DNA from: an uncultured Acidobacteriia bacterium
GTDB lineage: Bacteria > Acidobacteriota > Terriglobia > Bryobacterales > Bryobacteraceae
Assembly (NCBI GenBank): GCA_903907865.1
Contig: CAIVPR010000101.1
Coordinates: 1 to 57,478, forward strand
DNA length: 57,478 nt
Direction of reading: 5' to 3'
Of the stretch, positions 44,900 through 53,065 are shown one piece after another. Position numbers and translations under genes: made by a program. The notes beneath the pieces are model-generated. The model was not told where the DNA came from. It searched no databases and saw only the letters and a program-made list of their open reading frames with translations. Positions within the stretch are counted from its first letter, which is position 1, and the number at the start of each line of letters is the position of its first letter.

Positions 44900-45493
44900 A
44901 TGCAGACGCTGATCGCAGCCACGTCACCAACCATGGCCCCCTCGGAGACCATAACGGCAGCCCTCGACTGGGCGGCGGACTTCGATGCCGTCGTCCACTT
45001 GTATTGGCCGAAAGTTTTCCGGTTCGCCTTGGTGTCATTGCGCGACCGCACGGCTGCGGAGACGATCGCGCAGGACTGCTTCACAAGGGCATGGCAGGCG
45101 CGAGACAGATTCCGGGGCGATTCGAGCATCTCGACATGGCTCATGCAGATCGCCGTGAACCTGATTCGCGACCATGCGCGCAGCCGGAAGCTGCATTTTT
45201 GGCGGATGCTGGGGTCCACCAGCGTCGATGTGTCGTCTGCGGCGGATCTGCTCGCTGATGGAAAGACCTCGCCGGAGATGACGGCCTCCGCCCGGGAGCA
45301 ATTGGCAGCCGTTTGGAACGCTACGGCGAGCCTGCCGGAAATGCAGAAGACAGTCTTCGTCCTGAGGTTTGTGGAGGACATGGATTTGCTGGAGATTGCG
45401 GAGGCTACGGGGTTGCGCGAAGGTACCGTGAAGACGCACCTGTTCCGCGCCCTGCAGTCGGTACGGAAGAAGATGACGGGAGTAGGGAAATGA
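44900..45493 (+). CDS. ECF-family RNA polymerase sigma factor
   Basis: 197 residues. Region 2 (about 30-100: VVHLYWPKVFRFALVSL, CFTRAWQARDRFRGDSSIST, WLMQIAVNLIRD) and region 4 (about 140-192: LPEMQKTVFVLRF, LLEIAEATGLREGTVKTHL) are joined by a linker. It redirects RNA polymerase to a small regulon. Its stop overlaps the start of the anti-sigma gene (ATGA), and a Spy-like gene follows. It is therefore probably an envelope-stress sigma factor, silenced by the membrane anti-sigma. Confidence 0.92.
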   Translation: MQTLIAATSPTMAPSETITAALDWAADFDAVVHLYWPKVFRFALVSLRDRTAAETIAQDCFTRAWQARDRFRGDSSISTWLMQIAVNLIRDHARSRKLHFWRMLGSTSVDVSSAADLLADGKTSPEMTASAREQLAAVWNATASLPEMQKTVFVLRFVEDMDLLEIAEATGLREGTVKTHLFRALQSVRKKMTGVGK

Positions 45494-46002
45494 AACGTCG
45501 CTTGGCCAACGGGCATTTGAGCGGGGACGAGATTTCAGCCCTTCTGGCTGGACTCGACGAGCAGGGTTCCCGCGAGCACGCACAGGGGTGTGAAATCTGT
45601 GGCGCGGAACTCGCGAAGTTACAGGCCGCGTTGCTGTTGGTGCGCGACGGCGGCCGCGATTGGGCGGCAAGGGTTGCAACGGCACCGGTTTGGAAGGCCG
45701 CGTCGGCTTGGGAATCCGCGCCCGCCTCGCGATGGGTAGTGTTTCGCGAGGCATGGCTCCGGCCTCGTCGCCTTGCGCTGGCAGGTGTCCTGCTGGGGGC
45801 GATGGTGGTGGTTCCGGCATTGCGGGAGCGGCAGTTCCGCATGGAATCGGAAGCGTTGCGGGTGGAGTCGACAGCCCAAATTTCCGACGCCGCGCTGATG
45901 GCGCAGGTCGATCTTCAAGTTTCGCGAGCGGTCCCGGAGCCCATGGAATCGCTCGCATCGCTACTCTCGGACCGGTCCAACGGGACCTCGGCGACCGAGT
46001 AG
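45490..46002 (+). CDS. Membrane anti-sigma factor (ZAS-type)
   Basis: 170 residues. The N-terminus carries the zinc-binding anti-sigma pattern His30-x3-Cys34-x2-Cys37 (REHAQGCEICGAEL), which binds the sigma factor. One membrane helix is at about 94-111 (RLALAGVLLGAMVVVPAL) and about 60 residues face the periplasm. Loss of this protein or its proteolysis would release the sigma factor. ATGA coupling fixes the start at 45490. Confidence 0.85.
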   Translation: MKRRLANGHLSGDEISALLAGLDEQGSREHAQGCEICGAELAKLQAALLLVRDGGRDWAARVATAPVWKAASAWESAPASRWVVFREAWLRPRRLALAGVLLGAMVVVPALRERQFRMESEALRVESTAQISDAALMAQVDLQVSRAVPEPMESLASLLSDRSNGTSATE

Positions 46003-46036
46003 CTGGAAGTAGTCCCGGGCGAAAAGGAAGAACATC

Positions 46037-46669
46037 ATGACGAAGAGAATCATCAGAGTAGGATTCGTGTGTCTGGTCACCGGACTGGCCGCCTTGGCCC
46101 AGACCCCTCCTCCGGCGCAGTTGGCGGCTCCTCCGGCTCCGCCAGCACCTCCCCAGGCCCGCGGGCGTAGCGGGGGACCGGGACCGGCCTTGGCCCGCCG
46201 TCGTCCGCCCATGGAAAACGCCATGAGGCCGGGGCCGGGCGGACGGTGGTGGAACAATCCCGAGATGGTGCAGAAGCTCGGAATCAACTCCGACCAGCAG
46301 AAGAAGATGGATGAGATCTTCCAGCAGAACCGGCTCCGCTTGGTTGACCTCAACGCGACCCTCACCAAGGAAGAGATGGTGTTGGAGCCGTTGATGGGGG
46401 CCGAGAACCTGGAGGAGGCGAAGATCCTGGCGCAGATCGACAAGGTGGCGCAGGCCCGCGCAGAGCTGGAGAAGGCAAATGCCCGGTTCCTCGTAGGCAT
46501 CCGCCGCGTGTTGACGCCGGACCAGTGGAAGAAGCTGCAGGCGGAACGTCCGCATCCGGGACCGGGTGGTCCTGGCGCCCAAGGCGGTCCAAGGGGTCCC
46601 GGTGGGCCGGGAGGTCCGGGCGGGCCAGGTGGTCCGCGGGGTCCACGCCCGGGCGGTCAAGAGGAATAG
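46037..46669 (+). CDS. Secreted Spy/CpxP-like protein with collagen-like Gly-Pro tail
   Basis: 210 residues. The signal peptide (about 1-21) ends at ALAQ, then a proline-rich segment. The helical middle (about 75-170) reads like the LTxxQ/Spy superfamily: MVQKLGINSDQQKKMDEIFQ and VGIRRVLTPDQWKKLQAE. The last 30 residues are a collagen-like GPGGPG run. Spy-like proteins are periplasmic chaperones or metal sensors. Encoded right after an ECF sigma/anti-sigma pair, it is a good candidate for the sensor or a target of that system. Confidence 0.8.
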   Translation: MTKRIIRVGFVCLVTGLAALAQTPPPAQLAAPPAPPAPPQARGRSGGPGPALARRRPPMENAMRPGPGGRWWNNPEMVQKLGINSDQQKKMDEIFQQNRLRLVDLNATLTKEEMVLEPLMGAENLEEAKILAQIDKVAQARAELEKANARFLVGIRRVLTPDQWKKLQAERPHPGPGGPGAQGGPRGPGGPGGPGGPGGPRGPRPGGQEE

Positions 46670-46677
46670 GCCTCCGA

Positions 46678-46733
46678 CCGGTCGAAGCCGCCGTACTCAT
46701 CAGCGGTCAGGAACTCAACCGCTCGGCGGCTTC
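46678..46733. repeat. Stem-loop with the 16-bp direct repeat, left of Rpn-type gene 2
   Basis: CCGGTCGAAGCCGCCG (46678-46693) contains one arm of an exact 10-bp inverted repeat, GAAGCCGCCG with CGGCGGCTTC (46684-46693, 46724-46733). A nested pair AGCGGT/ACCGCT lies inside. It starts nine bases after the Spy-like stop and could act as its terminator. A 15/16 copy of the first 16 bases is at 47693-47708. Confidence 0.7.
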
Positions 46734-46857
46734 ATCCTTGTACACTTCCCATCAGGCCAGCACCCATCACAACGTCACGCCGCTTAGCGTCTTCCTTCAA
46801 AAATTCCCTCAACAACCGCTGCCTTCTGCCGATAAGGGTATTGGGAGGCGCGCGCTG

Positions 46858-47682
46858 ATGCATCGGTTCGACATCACGTTGAAGTTGCTGCTCCAAGGGC
46901 CGTCGGCAGCCTTGCTGGGGAAGCTGAGCGGGGGCAAGGTTGTTCGGTGGCTCGAGGTCGAGAGCCTCAAGGTGGAGGCGCGCCATATGGACTTACTGTG
47001 CCAACTGGCGGATGGCGGCTTGCTGCACATCGAATTGCAGAGCACCAACGACCCGGACATGCCACTGCGGATGGCTGAGTATGGACTGGCAGTCAAACGC
47101 CGTTATCAAAAGATGCCGCGGCAGATCGTACTATATGTTGGACGCGGTCCGATGCGCATGGCGGACGTGCTGGAAGAGGGCGGCATGAACTTCCGGTACG
47201 AGTTGGTGGACTTCCGGGAAGTGGACGGCGAGTACCTGCTCGACAGTCCCGATGTGGGAGATAATGTACTTGCGGTGCTGGCCCGATTAGTTGACCGCAG
47301 GGCTGCGGTGGCAAGGATCGTCGAGCGGATCCGATCCTTGACGGATGCCGCCCGCGACCAGGCGGTGGCGCAGTTGGGAATCCTCGCGGGACTTCGGGGA
47401 TTGGAAAATGAGGTACAGGAGGAGCTGGAGAAAATGCCTATTGTTGTCGACTTGATGGAGAACGCGGTATTCGCGCGCGGGGTTCAGAGCGTTGAGGCCA
47501 AGGCGAAAGTGGAAGGCAGGGTAGAAGGCGAACGTACCTTCTTGCGGCGGTTGATCCAGAAGCGATTCGGGGGCGTGCCGGGCTGGGTCGACGAACGCTT
47601 GGTCGGCAAGACCCCGGAGGAACTGGAATTGCTCGGGCTGCGCCTGCTGGATGCCCAGAGCCTTGCGGACCTGATGATCTAG
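46858..47682 (+). CDS. Rpn-family PD-(D/E)XK nuclease/transposase-like protein 2
   Basis: 274 residues, a paralogue of the protein at 38034-38981. Both have the catalytic-type residues at the same positions: Asp45 (RHMDLLCQ), Glu59 and Gln61 (HIELQSTND). They also share the RQIVLYVG segment and the DUF4351-like tail (GLRLLDAQSLADLMI). This copy lacks the 24-bp repeat. The start ATG at 46858 lies behind GGGAGG, ten bases upstream. It is flanked by a 16-bp direct repeat (46678-46693 and 47693-47708), which may mark a mobile unit or shared terminators. Confidence 0.8.
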   Translation: MHRFDITLKLLLQGPSAALLGKLSGGKVVRWLEVESLKVEARHMDLLCQLADGGLLHIELQSTNDPDMPLRMAEYGLAVKRRYQKMPRQIVLYVGRGPMRMADVLEEGGMNFRYELVDFREVDGEYLLDSPDVGDNVLAVLARLVDRRAAVARIVERIRSLTDAARDQAVAQLGILAGLRGLENEVQEELEKMPIVVDLMENAVFARGVQSVEAKAKVEGRVEGERTFLRRLIQKRFGGVPGWVDERLVGKTPEELELLGLRLLDAQSLADLMI

Positions 47683-47692
47683 GGCGGAGAAG

Positions 47693-47733
47693 CCGGTTGA
47701 AGCCGCCGCTCACGCTGCGAGCGTTCAGGCTTC
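47693..47733. repeat. Stem-loop with the 16-bp direct repeat, right of Rpn-type gene 2
   Basis: CCGGTTGAAGCCGCCG (47693-47708) is the 15/16 partner of 46678-46693. It overlaps an imperfect hairpin: GAAGCC with GGCTTC (47699-47733) and CGCTC with GAGCG inside. It lies between the convergent stops of the Rpn-type gene and the MFS gene and is probably a shared terminator. Confidence 0.65.
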
Positions 47734-48984
47734 GAGTGCGCGGTCTGCGGCGCGTTTGTTCACTACGCGCCAGCCTAACGCCGCGATGACCGTCAGCAAG
47801 GCCGAGGTCACCAAATACGACTTGCGGATCCCGATCATCTGGGCAATCGACCCGGAAACCATCAAGCCTCCCGCTTGCGCCAGCGCCATCACCGACATGG
47901 AACTGCTGGACACGCGACCCATCATCTCCATCGGGGTTTGACCCTGCATCAGTGTTTGGGCGGAAATGATCACCATGGCCACGCCCACTCCCATCCACAC
48001 GGTCGCCAGAATGGTTGTCGGCACGGTACCTATCAAGGCCAAGAACAGAATGCCGATGGCCAGCATGAAAAGGCCGCCCATCATTATGTGCTCCTTTGAG
48101 CGCGACTTGGAGAGTTTGGTGACGATTTGGGTCCCGATGATCATGCCGACGCCGACCAGCGTTCCCAAGGTCCCGAATAGGCCCTGCGACGCGTGCAGGA
48201 CATCGCGAACGTAGACCGCGATCAGGGCGCTATAGCATCGGACCGCGAACAGGCCCGCCGCCATCGAGATGATGGTGAACGCCAGTGTCGAGTGGGTGAA
48301 GATGAAACGCACTCCATCACGGAGGTCCGACAGCATCGTGCCCATGGCCTTGCCCTGCGCGGTCTTCCTTGCAATCGCGAGCGACATCACCATGGCGGCC
48401 GAGAACACAAAGCTACCGCTGTCCAGCCAGAAGCAGATGGTTTCGCCAAGCTTCCCTGTCAACCACCCGGCGATGCCCGGCGTGATGATCTGGGTGATCT
48501 GGAATGTCTGCATCATGAGCGCGTTGGCCGCCACGAGGCCTTCGGTGGGTACCACCGAACGGATGGCAATCGCTTGCGACGGCATGAAGAAAGCGCCGAT
48601 CGCCGAGAGCCCGATCATGACGGCATAGATTTGCCATAGTGCGTCGGCTCTTAGCAGCGCTAGGACGAGGACTCCCCGGATCAGGTCGCTGGCCACCATG
48701 GTCCACTTGATGTTCCAACGATCCACAAGCACGCCCGCCATCGGTCCGACGAACGCTTGCGGCAGCATGTAGGCCAGTAGGATTCCCGAAACCTCCGCCG
48801 GGGAGCCGTGCATCCGGAAGGAGACGATGCTGAAGACGCCGAAAATGGCGAGGAAGTCTCCAAACAGGCTGACGACCTGGGCGATGGTAAGCCGGCGCAG
48901 GGGGAGGATCGCGATGACCTCCCGGACTCCCAGCTGAGTGCCCGCAGACTGCGGACCTGGTTTTTGTTGGGGCGACATCCTCAT
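47725..48984 (-). CDS. Major facilitator superfamily exporter (EntS/MFS_3-like)
   Basis: 419 residues, twelve predicted helices in two halves. Motifs: GDFLAIFGVFSI in helix 1, the DRWNIKWTMVASDLIRG loop after helix 2, and MPSQAIAIRSVVPTEGLVAANAL, typical of the MFS_3 group that includes the enterobactin exporter EntS. The substrate is unknown. It lies divergent from a Fur-family gene, which makes siderophore or metal-linked export plausible (inference only). The start at 48984 is chosen because the furthest upstream start (49044) leaves only 13 bases to the divergent gene and adds no domain. Confidence 0.85.
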   Translation of the reverse strand: MRMSPQQKPGPQSAGTQLGVREVIAILPLRRLTIAQVVSLFGDFLAIFGVFSIVSFRMHGSPAEVSGILLAYMLPQAFVGPMAGVLVDRWNIKWTMVASDLIRGVLVLALLRADALWQIYAVMIGLSAIGAFFMPSQAIAIRSVVPTEGLVAANALMMQTFQITQIITPGIAGWLTGKLGETICFWLDSGSFVFSAAMVMSLAIARKTAQGKAMGTMLSDLRDGVRFIFTHSTLAFTIISMAAGLFAVRCYSALIAVYVRDVLHASQGLFGTLGTLVGVGMIIGTQIVTKLSKSRSKEHIMMGGLFMLAIGILFLALIGTVPTTILATVWMGVGVAMVIISAQTLMQGQTPMEMMGRVSSSSMSVMALAQAGGLMVSGSIAQMIGIRKSYLVTSALLTVIAALGWRVVNKRAADRALEA

Positions 48985-49057
48985 GCTAGGGTAACGCATC
49001 CCGCTGAACTCGTATGCCCCGCGCCCACACTGGCGAAGGTACAATCACATTACGAAC

Positions 49058-49594
49058 ATGTCAGTGCCTCCGCCCACTACCGCCAAGGCCGCCAGCGCAG
49101 CCCTGTCGCGTACTGGGCTCAGGCTCACGAGGCAACGGCAGATCCTTTTGGACCTGATTGACAAGACAGGCCGCCATCTGGATGCCGAAAGCCTGTTCCA
49201 CATGGCGCAGGAGCTAGATCCCAAGCTCAACCGCGTCACCGTCTACCGCACTTTAAAGCTGCTTAAGGAAGGCGGCTTGGTGGACGAGCTCGACTTGATG
49301 CACCAAGCGGGGGAACAGCACTATTACGAAACGCGCCGGAAGCAGGAACATGCCCACGTTATCTGCCTCGGTTGCGGCAAGGTGGAGGAGTTCTTCGGCG
49401 AGCCGTTGCAGCGGTTGAGGCGGCAGATCGAGTCGCATTTCGGCTTTCAGATCGTCCTGGCGCGGACGGAGGTGGGCGGGTATTGCCAACACTGCCAGAC
49501 ACTTCGGGCTCGTGAGGTCGAGGAAGCCGCAGCCGCAGGGCCTGTTGGCGGGCCTGTCGTCAAACCCCGCGTCAAGCGGACGTCCCTAGGGTAA
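49058..49594 (+). CDS. Fur-family metalloregulator
   Basis: 178 residues. The winged helix has LTRQRQILLDLIDKTGRHLDAESLFHM and the recognition helix NRVTVYRTLKLLKEGGLV. A C-terminal zinc site has Cys103-x2-Cys106 and Cys143-x2-Cys146. The HAHVICLGCGKVEEF core is intact. It could be Fur, Zur or PerR; the metal cannot be told by eye. The extra C-terminal tail (about 25 residues, basic) is longer than usual. A TACAAT hexamer is 13 bases upstream. The FHA-GAF-PP2C gene starts four bases after its stop. Confidence 0.88.
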   Translation: MSVPPPTTAKAASAALSRTGLRLTRQRQILLDLIDKTGRHLDAESLFHMAQELDPKLNRVTVYRTLKLLKEGGLVDELDLMHQAGEQHYYETRRKQEHAHVICLGCGKVEEFFGEPLQRLRRQIESHFGFQIVLARTEVGGYCQHCQTLRAREVEEAAAAGPVGGPVVKPRVKRTSLG

Positions 49595-49597
49595 GCG

Positions 49598-51274
49598 ATG
49601 CCGACGGGCGGCCCCAGCAACACCATCGCGTTCCCGGCCTCCCCGGAGTTGCTTGTTGTGGACCCGGGAGGACGGCAAACCACCATATCGCTACGGCCCT
49701 TTCCGTTCCATGTAGGACGGGCGCCGGACAGCAACCTGGTGTTGCACGACAGCCGGGTGTCCCGCGACCACGCCCGCTTCTCCAGGGTGAACGGGCAGTA
49801 CGTGATCGAGGATCTGGACAGTCGCCACGGCGTCTGGTTGAATGGCGAACGGATCCACGGCAGCCGTGTACTGACGGGCGGGGAACGCATCGAGTTCGGC
49901 GTTCCGGATGGGTATAGGCTGTATTTTTTGCCGGTTCCGGTGGCGATGGCGGCCACTCCGACCGCGACCTTGGTTTCCGCACGGCCTGCTACCAGTCTGG
50001 AGAAGCTTCGGGCGGTTCTTGAGATCGGGCGCTCGCTGCAGAGCTCGTTCTCGGTTGCCGACGTGCTGGACAGCGTTGTTGACGCCGCCGTCGCGGTGAT
50101 CGGGGCCGAACGCGGGTTTCTTCTCCTGTTCGGCGAGCGGGGCAGGGAACTGGAGGTCCGCACCGCCCGCAGCCGGGGCGGTACGAATCTACCGGCGTCG
50201 GACCTGAGAGTGCCGCGGGCCTTGATCAGGCGCGCCTTGGAAACCCGGCATGACCTCTTTTCGATGTCCTTCGATCCCCATGCCGCCACCGGAGAACTGC
50301 CGTCGGGGACCATCGCCGACTTGGAGCTGCGCTCGGTGTGCTGTTTGCCGTTGGTGCGGGTCAATCTGGGGTCAGCGCCACGAACCTCGGAAACGGAGGC
50401 GGACAGTGTCGGCGTCCTTTATATGGACTCGCGCGCCGGGACCGTGGATCTCGCCAACGGCAACCGCGAACTGCTCCAGACCTTGGCCATCGAAGCCTCG
50501 ACCGTCCTCGAAAGCGCCCGATTGCTGGCGGACGACCGGGCGCGACAGCACATGGAGGAGGAACTGGCCGTCGCCCGCCGGATCCAGCGGAGCCTGCTTC
50601 CGAGGCAGGTGCCGACGTCGGGCTGGCTGCGCGCCGAGGGCTCCAGTTCGGCCTGCCACGAGGTGGGCGGCGACTACTTCGACCTTGTGCGACGGGCACC
50701 GGACCTGTGGTCGATGGTCGTGGCCGACGTCGCTGGCAAGGGCGTTAGCGCCGCGCTGGTGGCCAGCTTCCTGCAGGGAGCTTTCCTTGCAGCCGCGCCG
50801 GACGGGGGGATCGGAGACCTGCTTGGCCGCATCAACGAGTTCCTCGCTGACCGTGCGGCCGAGGCGCGTTATGCCACCGTGTTCTACGCCACCTTGGAAT
50901 GTAGCGGCCTGCTGACCTACGCCAACGCAGGGCACTGCGAGCCGTTGCTGGTTTCGGGTGGGACGGTGGTTTCGCTCGCGGCGACGTCGGTGCCGGTAGG
51001 GCTGGTGCCGGTGGGGACGTTCGCGGTTGAGGCGCGGCGGATCGTCCCTGGCGACAGGCTGGTGCTCTATACCGACGGCGTGACCGAGGCGGCGAACGGG
51101 AAGGGCGAGTTCTTCGGGATAGCCCGACTCCGGGAGGCTGTGCTGGGGGCAGCCGGGGGGAGTTGCCGCGAGATCCACGAGACGGTATTGACCCGGGTCC
51201 GCGAGTTCATCGGCGGGGCCGAGCAGCACGACGACGTGACGCTGGTCGTGCTGGAATACGCCGGTACTGCATAG
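49598..51274 (+). CDS. FHA-GAF-PP2C (SpoIIE/RsbU-like) phosphatase
   Basis: 558 residues in three domains. FHA, residues about 18-110 (HVGRAPDSNLVLHDSRVSRDH, GVWLNGERI), binds phosphothreonine. GAF, about 130-305 (EKLRAVLEIGRSLQSSF, GAERGFLLLFG), is a small-molecule or redox sensor. SpoIIE-type PP2C, about 325-555, has LPRQVPTSGW, GGDYFDL, VADVAGKGVSAALVA and DDVTLVVLEYAG. Such proteins dephosphorylate anti-sigma antagonists. The FHA link suggests coupling to a Ser/Thr kinase. No RsbV/RsbW partner is nearby. Confidence 0.92.
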   Translation: MPTGGPSNTIAFPASPELLVVDPGGRQTTISLRPFPFHVGRAPDSNLVLHDSRVSRDHARFSRVNGQYVIEDLDSRHGVWLNGERIHGSRVLTGGERIEFGVPDGYRLYFLPVPVAMAATPTATLVSARPATSLEKLRAVLEIGRSLQSSFSVADVLDSVVDAAVAVIGAERGFLLLFGERGRELEVRTARSRGGTNLPASDLRVPRALIRRALETRHDLFSMSFDPHAATGELPSGTIADLELRSVCCLPLVRVNLGSAPRTSETEADSVGVLYMDSRAGTVDLANGNRELLQTLAIEASTVLESARLLADDRARQHMEEELAVARRIQRSLLPRQVPTSGWLRAEGSSSACHEVGGDYFDLVRRAPDLWSMVVADVAGKGVSAALVASFLQGAFLAAAPDGGIGDLLGRINEFLADRAAEARYATVFYATLECSGLLTYANAGHCEPLLVSGGTVVSLAATSVPVGLVPVGTFAVEARRIVPGDRLVLYTDGVTEAANGKGEFFGIARLREAVLGAAGGSCREIHETVLTRVREFIGGAEQHDDVTLVVLEYAGTA

Positions 51275-51280
51275 AATAGG

Positions 51281-51856
51281 GTGTTGCCCGATTCCCTGAC
51301 TTCCCAAACCCTGATCCCCCAAGCAACAGCTTGGGTGCTGGACAACTATAAGCACAACAGCCTCCACATGGTGAATTCGCTGGAGTGGCTGGACCGGATC
51401 GCTCCCGGTTCCGTCGAGGCTACGCGCCTCGCCGTTCTCACCCACGACATGGAACGCGCCTTCCCGGGGCCGGACCAACCGGTCTGGAACGGCGACGAGG
51501 ATCACGACTATTACGTCGCCCACTCCAATCGCAGCGCCCGGATCGTTGGCGATTGGCTGCGTGGGCAAGCTGCGGAAGAAGCGCTGGTCCGGGACGTTGA
51601 CGCTCTAATCCGGGTCCACGAATTTGGCGGCTGGCCCGAGGCGGATGCCGTCCAAGCGGCGGATAGCCTGAGCTTCCTCGACGTCAACATCGACCTGTTT
51701 CTCGACTACGCCCGCACCCGGCGCTACCGCGTCGACCAGATCCGTGCCAAGTTCGTCTATTCCCATACCCGAATCCGGATTCCGGCATTGCAAGAGATCT
51801 CCGGCCCGATGCTCGAGGTGGCTGTGGCCCGGCTGGACGCGTTGGGCATCCGGTAG
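51281..51856 (+). CDS. HD-domain protein (predicted metal-dependent phosphohydrolase)
   Basis: 191 residues. HD-superfamily residues: His29 (KHNSLHMVNSLEW), His55-Asp56 (AVLTHDMERAF), a VAHSNRSARIV segment, VHEFGGWPEADAVQAADSLSFLD and a final Asp. It would bind a divalent metal and hydrolyse a nucleotide or other phosphate; the substrate is unknown. It starts at GTG 51281 (or TTG 51284), six bases after the phosphatase gene, so it is probably co-transcribed. Its 3' end converges with the Smr gene. Confidence 0.75.
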   Translation: MLPDSLTSQTLIPQATAWVLDNYKHNSLHMVNSLEWLDRIAPGSVEATRLAVLTHDMERAFPGPDQPVWNGDEDHDYYVAHSNRSARIVGDWLRGQAAEEALVRDVDALIRVHEFGGWPEADAVQAADSLSFLDVNIDLFLDYARTRRYRVDQIRAKFVYSHTRIRIPALQEISGPMLEVAVARLDALGIR

Positions 51857-51858
51857 GC

Positions 51859-52146
51859 CTAGGGCCGCAGGGTGACCACGGTGGCACCCCGGCCACCGGC
51901 TTCGGGCGGGGCGTCGCGGTAATCCAAGATGCCTTCGGTCCGGGCCAAGACCTTGCGGACCATTTCGCGTTGGACTCCTATGCCCCGTCCGTGGATGATC
52001 CGGAGGGCCAGGAAACCGGCCTTTCGGGCCTCGACCAGGTACTCCTCGACCACGGCCCGCATGTCGCGGGGCGGGATGGTGTGGAGGTCCAGCACGTCCT
52101 CAATGGGGATTCGGAATGGTTCCGGCTCTGGAAAAACGTCTTCCAT
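51859..52146 (-). CDS. Smr (MutS2 C-terminal-like) domain protein
   Basis: 95 residues, essentially one Smr domain: LDLHTIPPRDM near the start, RIIHGRGIGVQREMVRKVL in the middle, and a GATVVTLRP end. The DLHT and HGRG motifs are the Smr hallmarks. Smr domains act as endonucleases on branched DNA or on ribosome-linked mRNA. A hairpin lies 11 bases before the ATG. Confidence 0.88.
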   Translation of the reverse strand: MEDVFPEPEPFRIPIEDVLDLHTIPPRDMRAVVEEYLVEARKAGFLALRIIHGRGIGVQREMVRKVLARTEGILDYRDAPPEAGGRGATVVTLRP

Positions 52147-52156
52147 AAACTATGAG

Positions 52157-52185
52157 GGCCCGGTCGCCTTCAAAGCGACCGGGCC
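52157..52185. other. Perfect hairpin between DUF465 and Smr genes
   Basis: GGCCCGGTCGC (52157-52167) and GCGACCGGGCC (52175-52185) form an 11-bp perfect stem with a 7-base loop. It lacks a T-run on either side. On the minus strand it ends 11 bases before the Smr start codon, so it could hide the ribosome-binding site or stop the upstream transcript. Confidence 0.75.
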
Positions 52186-52219
52186 GTTGGGTGTCAGCGC
52201 ACCTGATGAGCTTCCACAG

Positions 52220-52456
52220 CTACCCTACCGGTTGGAGGGCTGCCTCGTGGATCATCTGTTCAATCTCGTCTTTCAGATGAAGTTTCAGCTTTTTGAGACG
52301 ATGCTCCGCAACCTCTTCCTCGGCTGTCAGGGCGCCTTTCGCGTCCAACTCGGCAGCCTGACGGTCGTATTCGTGGTGCCGACCGATGAGGTCCCGGAAA
52401 TGTTCGCTCGTCTCCATCAGATGCGCTTTGATTTCTTCCTGCGTGTTCCTGTCCAT
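52220..52456 (-). CDS. DUF465 (YdcH family) small protein
   Basis: 78 residues. The pattern HHEYDRQAAELDAKGALTAEEE, written in part as YDRQAAELDAKG, with HRLKKLKLHLKDEIEQM, is diagnostic of DUF465, a short helical-hairpin protein of unknown function. The ATG at 52456 follows AGGAGAGGTG, a strong ribosome-binding site. Upstream a TGATACAGT element may be its extended -10. Confidence 0.85.
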   Translation of the reverse strand: MDRNTQEEIKAHLMETSEHFRDLIGRHHEYDRQAAELDAKGALTAEEEVAEHRLKKLKLHLKDEIEQMIHEAALQPVG

Positions 52457-52586
52457 GCTGCACCTCTCCTTAGAGTGGAGTGCCGGACGGTTTCCCGTCC
52501 TGCTACTTGGACTGTATCATGAACCTGCCCCTCACGAAATGGCACACGGCCAGCCGCGAGTATCATTTTTCCCTGTCCATTTGGGA

Positions 52587-53024
52587 CTAGGTGCCGCGGC
52601 TCGTGTGCCTCATGACAACGGCAGCAACCGTTCCGTTCGAGTAGTAGCCGCGGCGCACCCCGATTGATTCCCAGCCCATTTTGTGATATGCCGTGATCGC
52701 CGGGGCGTTGGTTTCGGCCACTTCGAGGTAGATCGTGCCCTTGGCCGCAGCCTCCAGGGCTGTCAGCAGGGCGGAGGCGACACCCCGCTTGCGGTGGTCG
52801 GGGTCCACGCCCAGGTTGAGCAGTTCGGCCTCGTCGTCCATGCTTTGCCGCCAGGCGCAGAAGCCAAACAGTGTGCCGTTGGCGACGGCGACGAGAACCC
52901 GGAAGTTCGAGTAGTCCCCAGCGGGCCACTGGGCCGCTTCGGGGCACCGGTATTGGATGCGCGCGATGGCCGGGTAGTCGGATTCGACGGCGTTTCGGAC
53001 GGTCACGTCAATCAAGGGCGGCAA
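52587..53024 (-). CDS. GNAT acetyltransferase, RimI-like
   Basis: 145 residues of the GNAT fold. The acetyl-CoA loop is LNLGVDPDHRKRGVASALL, and the C-terminal NAPAITAYHKMGWESIGVRRGYY segment is the RimI/ElaA-type signature. It may acetylate the N-terminal alanine of ribosomal protein S18 or another small target; the exact specificity is uncertain. The start is a TTG at 53024. Confidence 0.82.
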   Translation of the reverse strand: MPPLIDVTVRNAVESDYPAIARIQYRCPEAAQWPAGDYSNFRVLVAVANGTLFGFCAWRQSMDDEAELLNLGVDPDHRKRGVASALLTALEAAAKGTIYLEVAETNAPAITAYHKMGWESIGVRRGYYSNGTVAAVVMRHTSRGT

Positions 53025-53065
53025 GTCCCATTCTTGCGCGCGAGCCCTTCTGTTCCAATAGGATC

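Noticed and set aside
47734-47762. Fourth copy of the SRDREGAF palindrome
   Set aside because: The similarity is limited to GCGTTTGTTC-like bases inside the MFS coding sequence; the arms do not match further.
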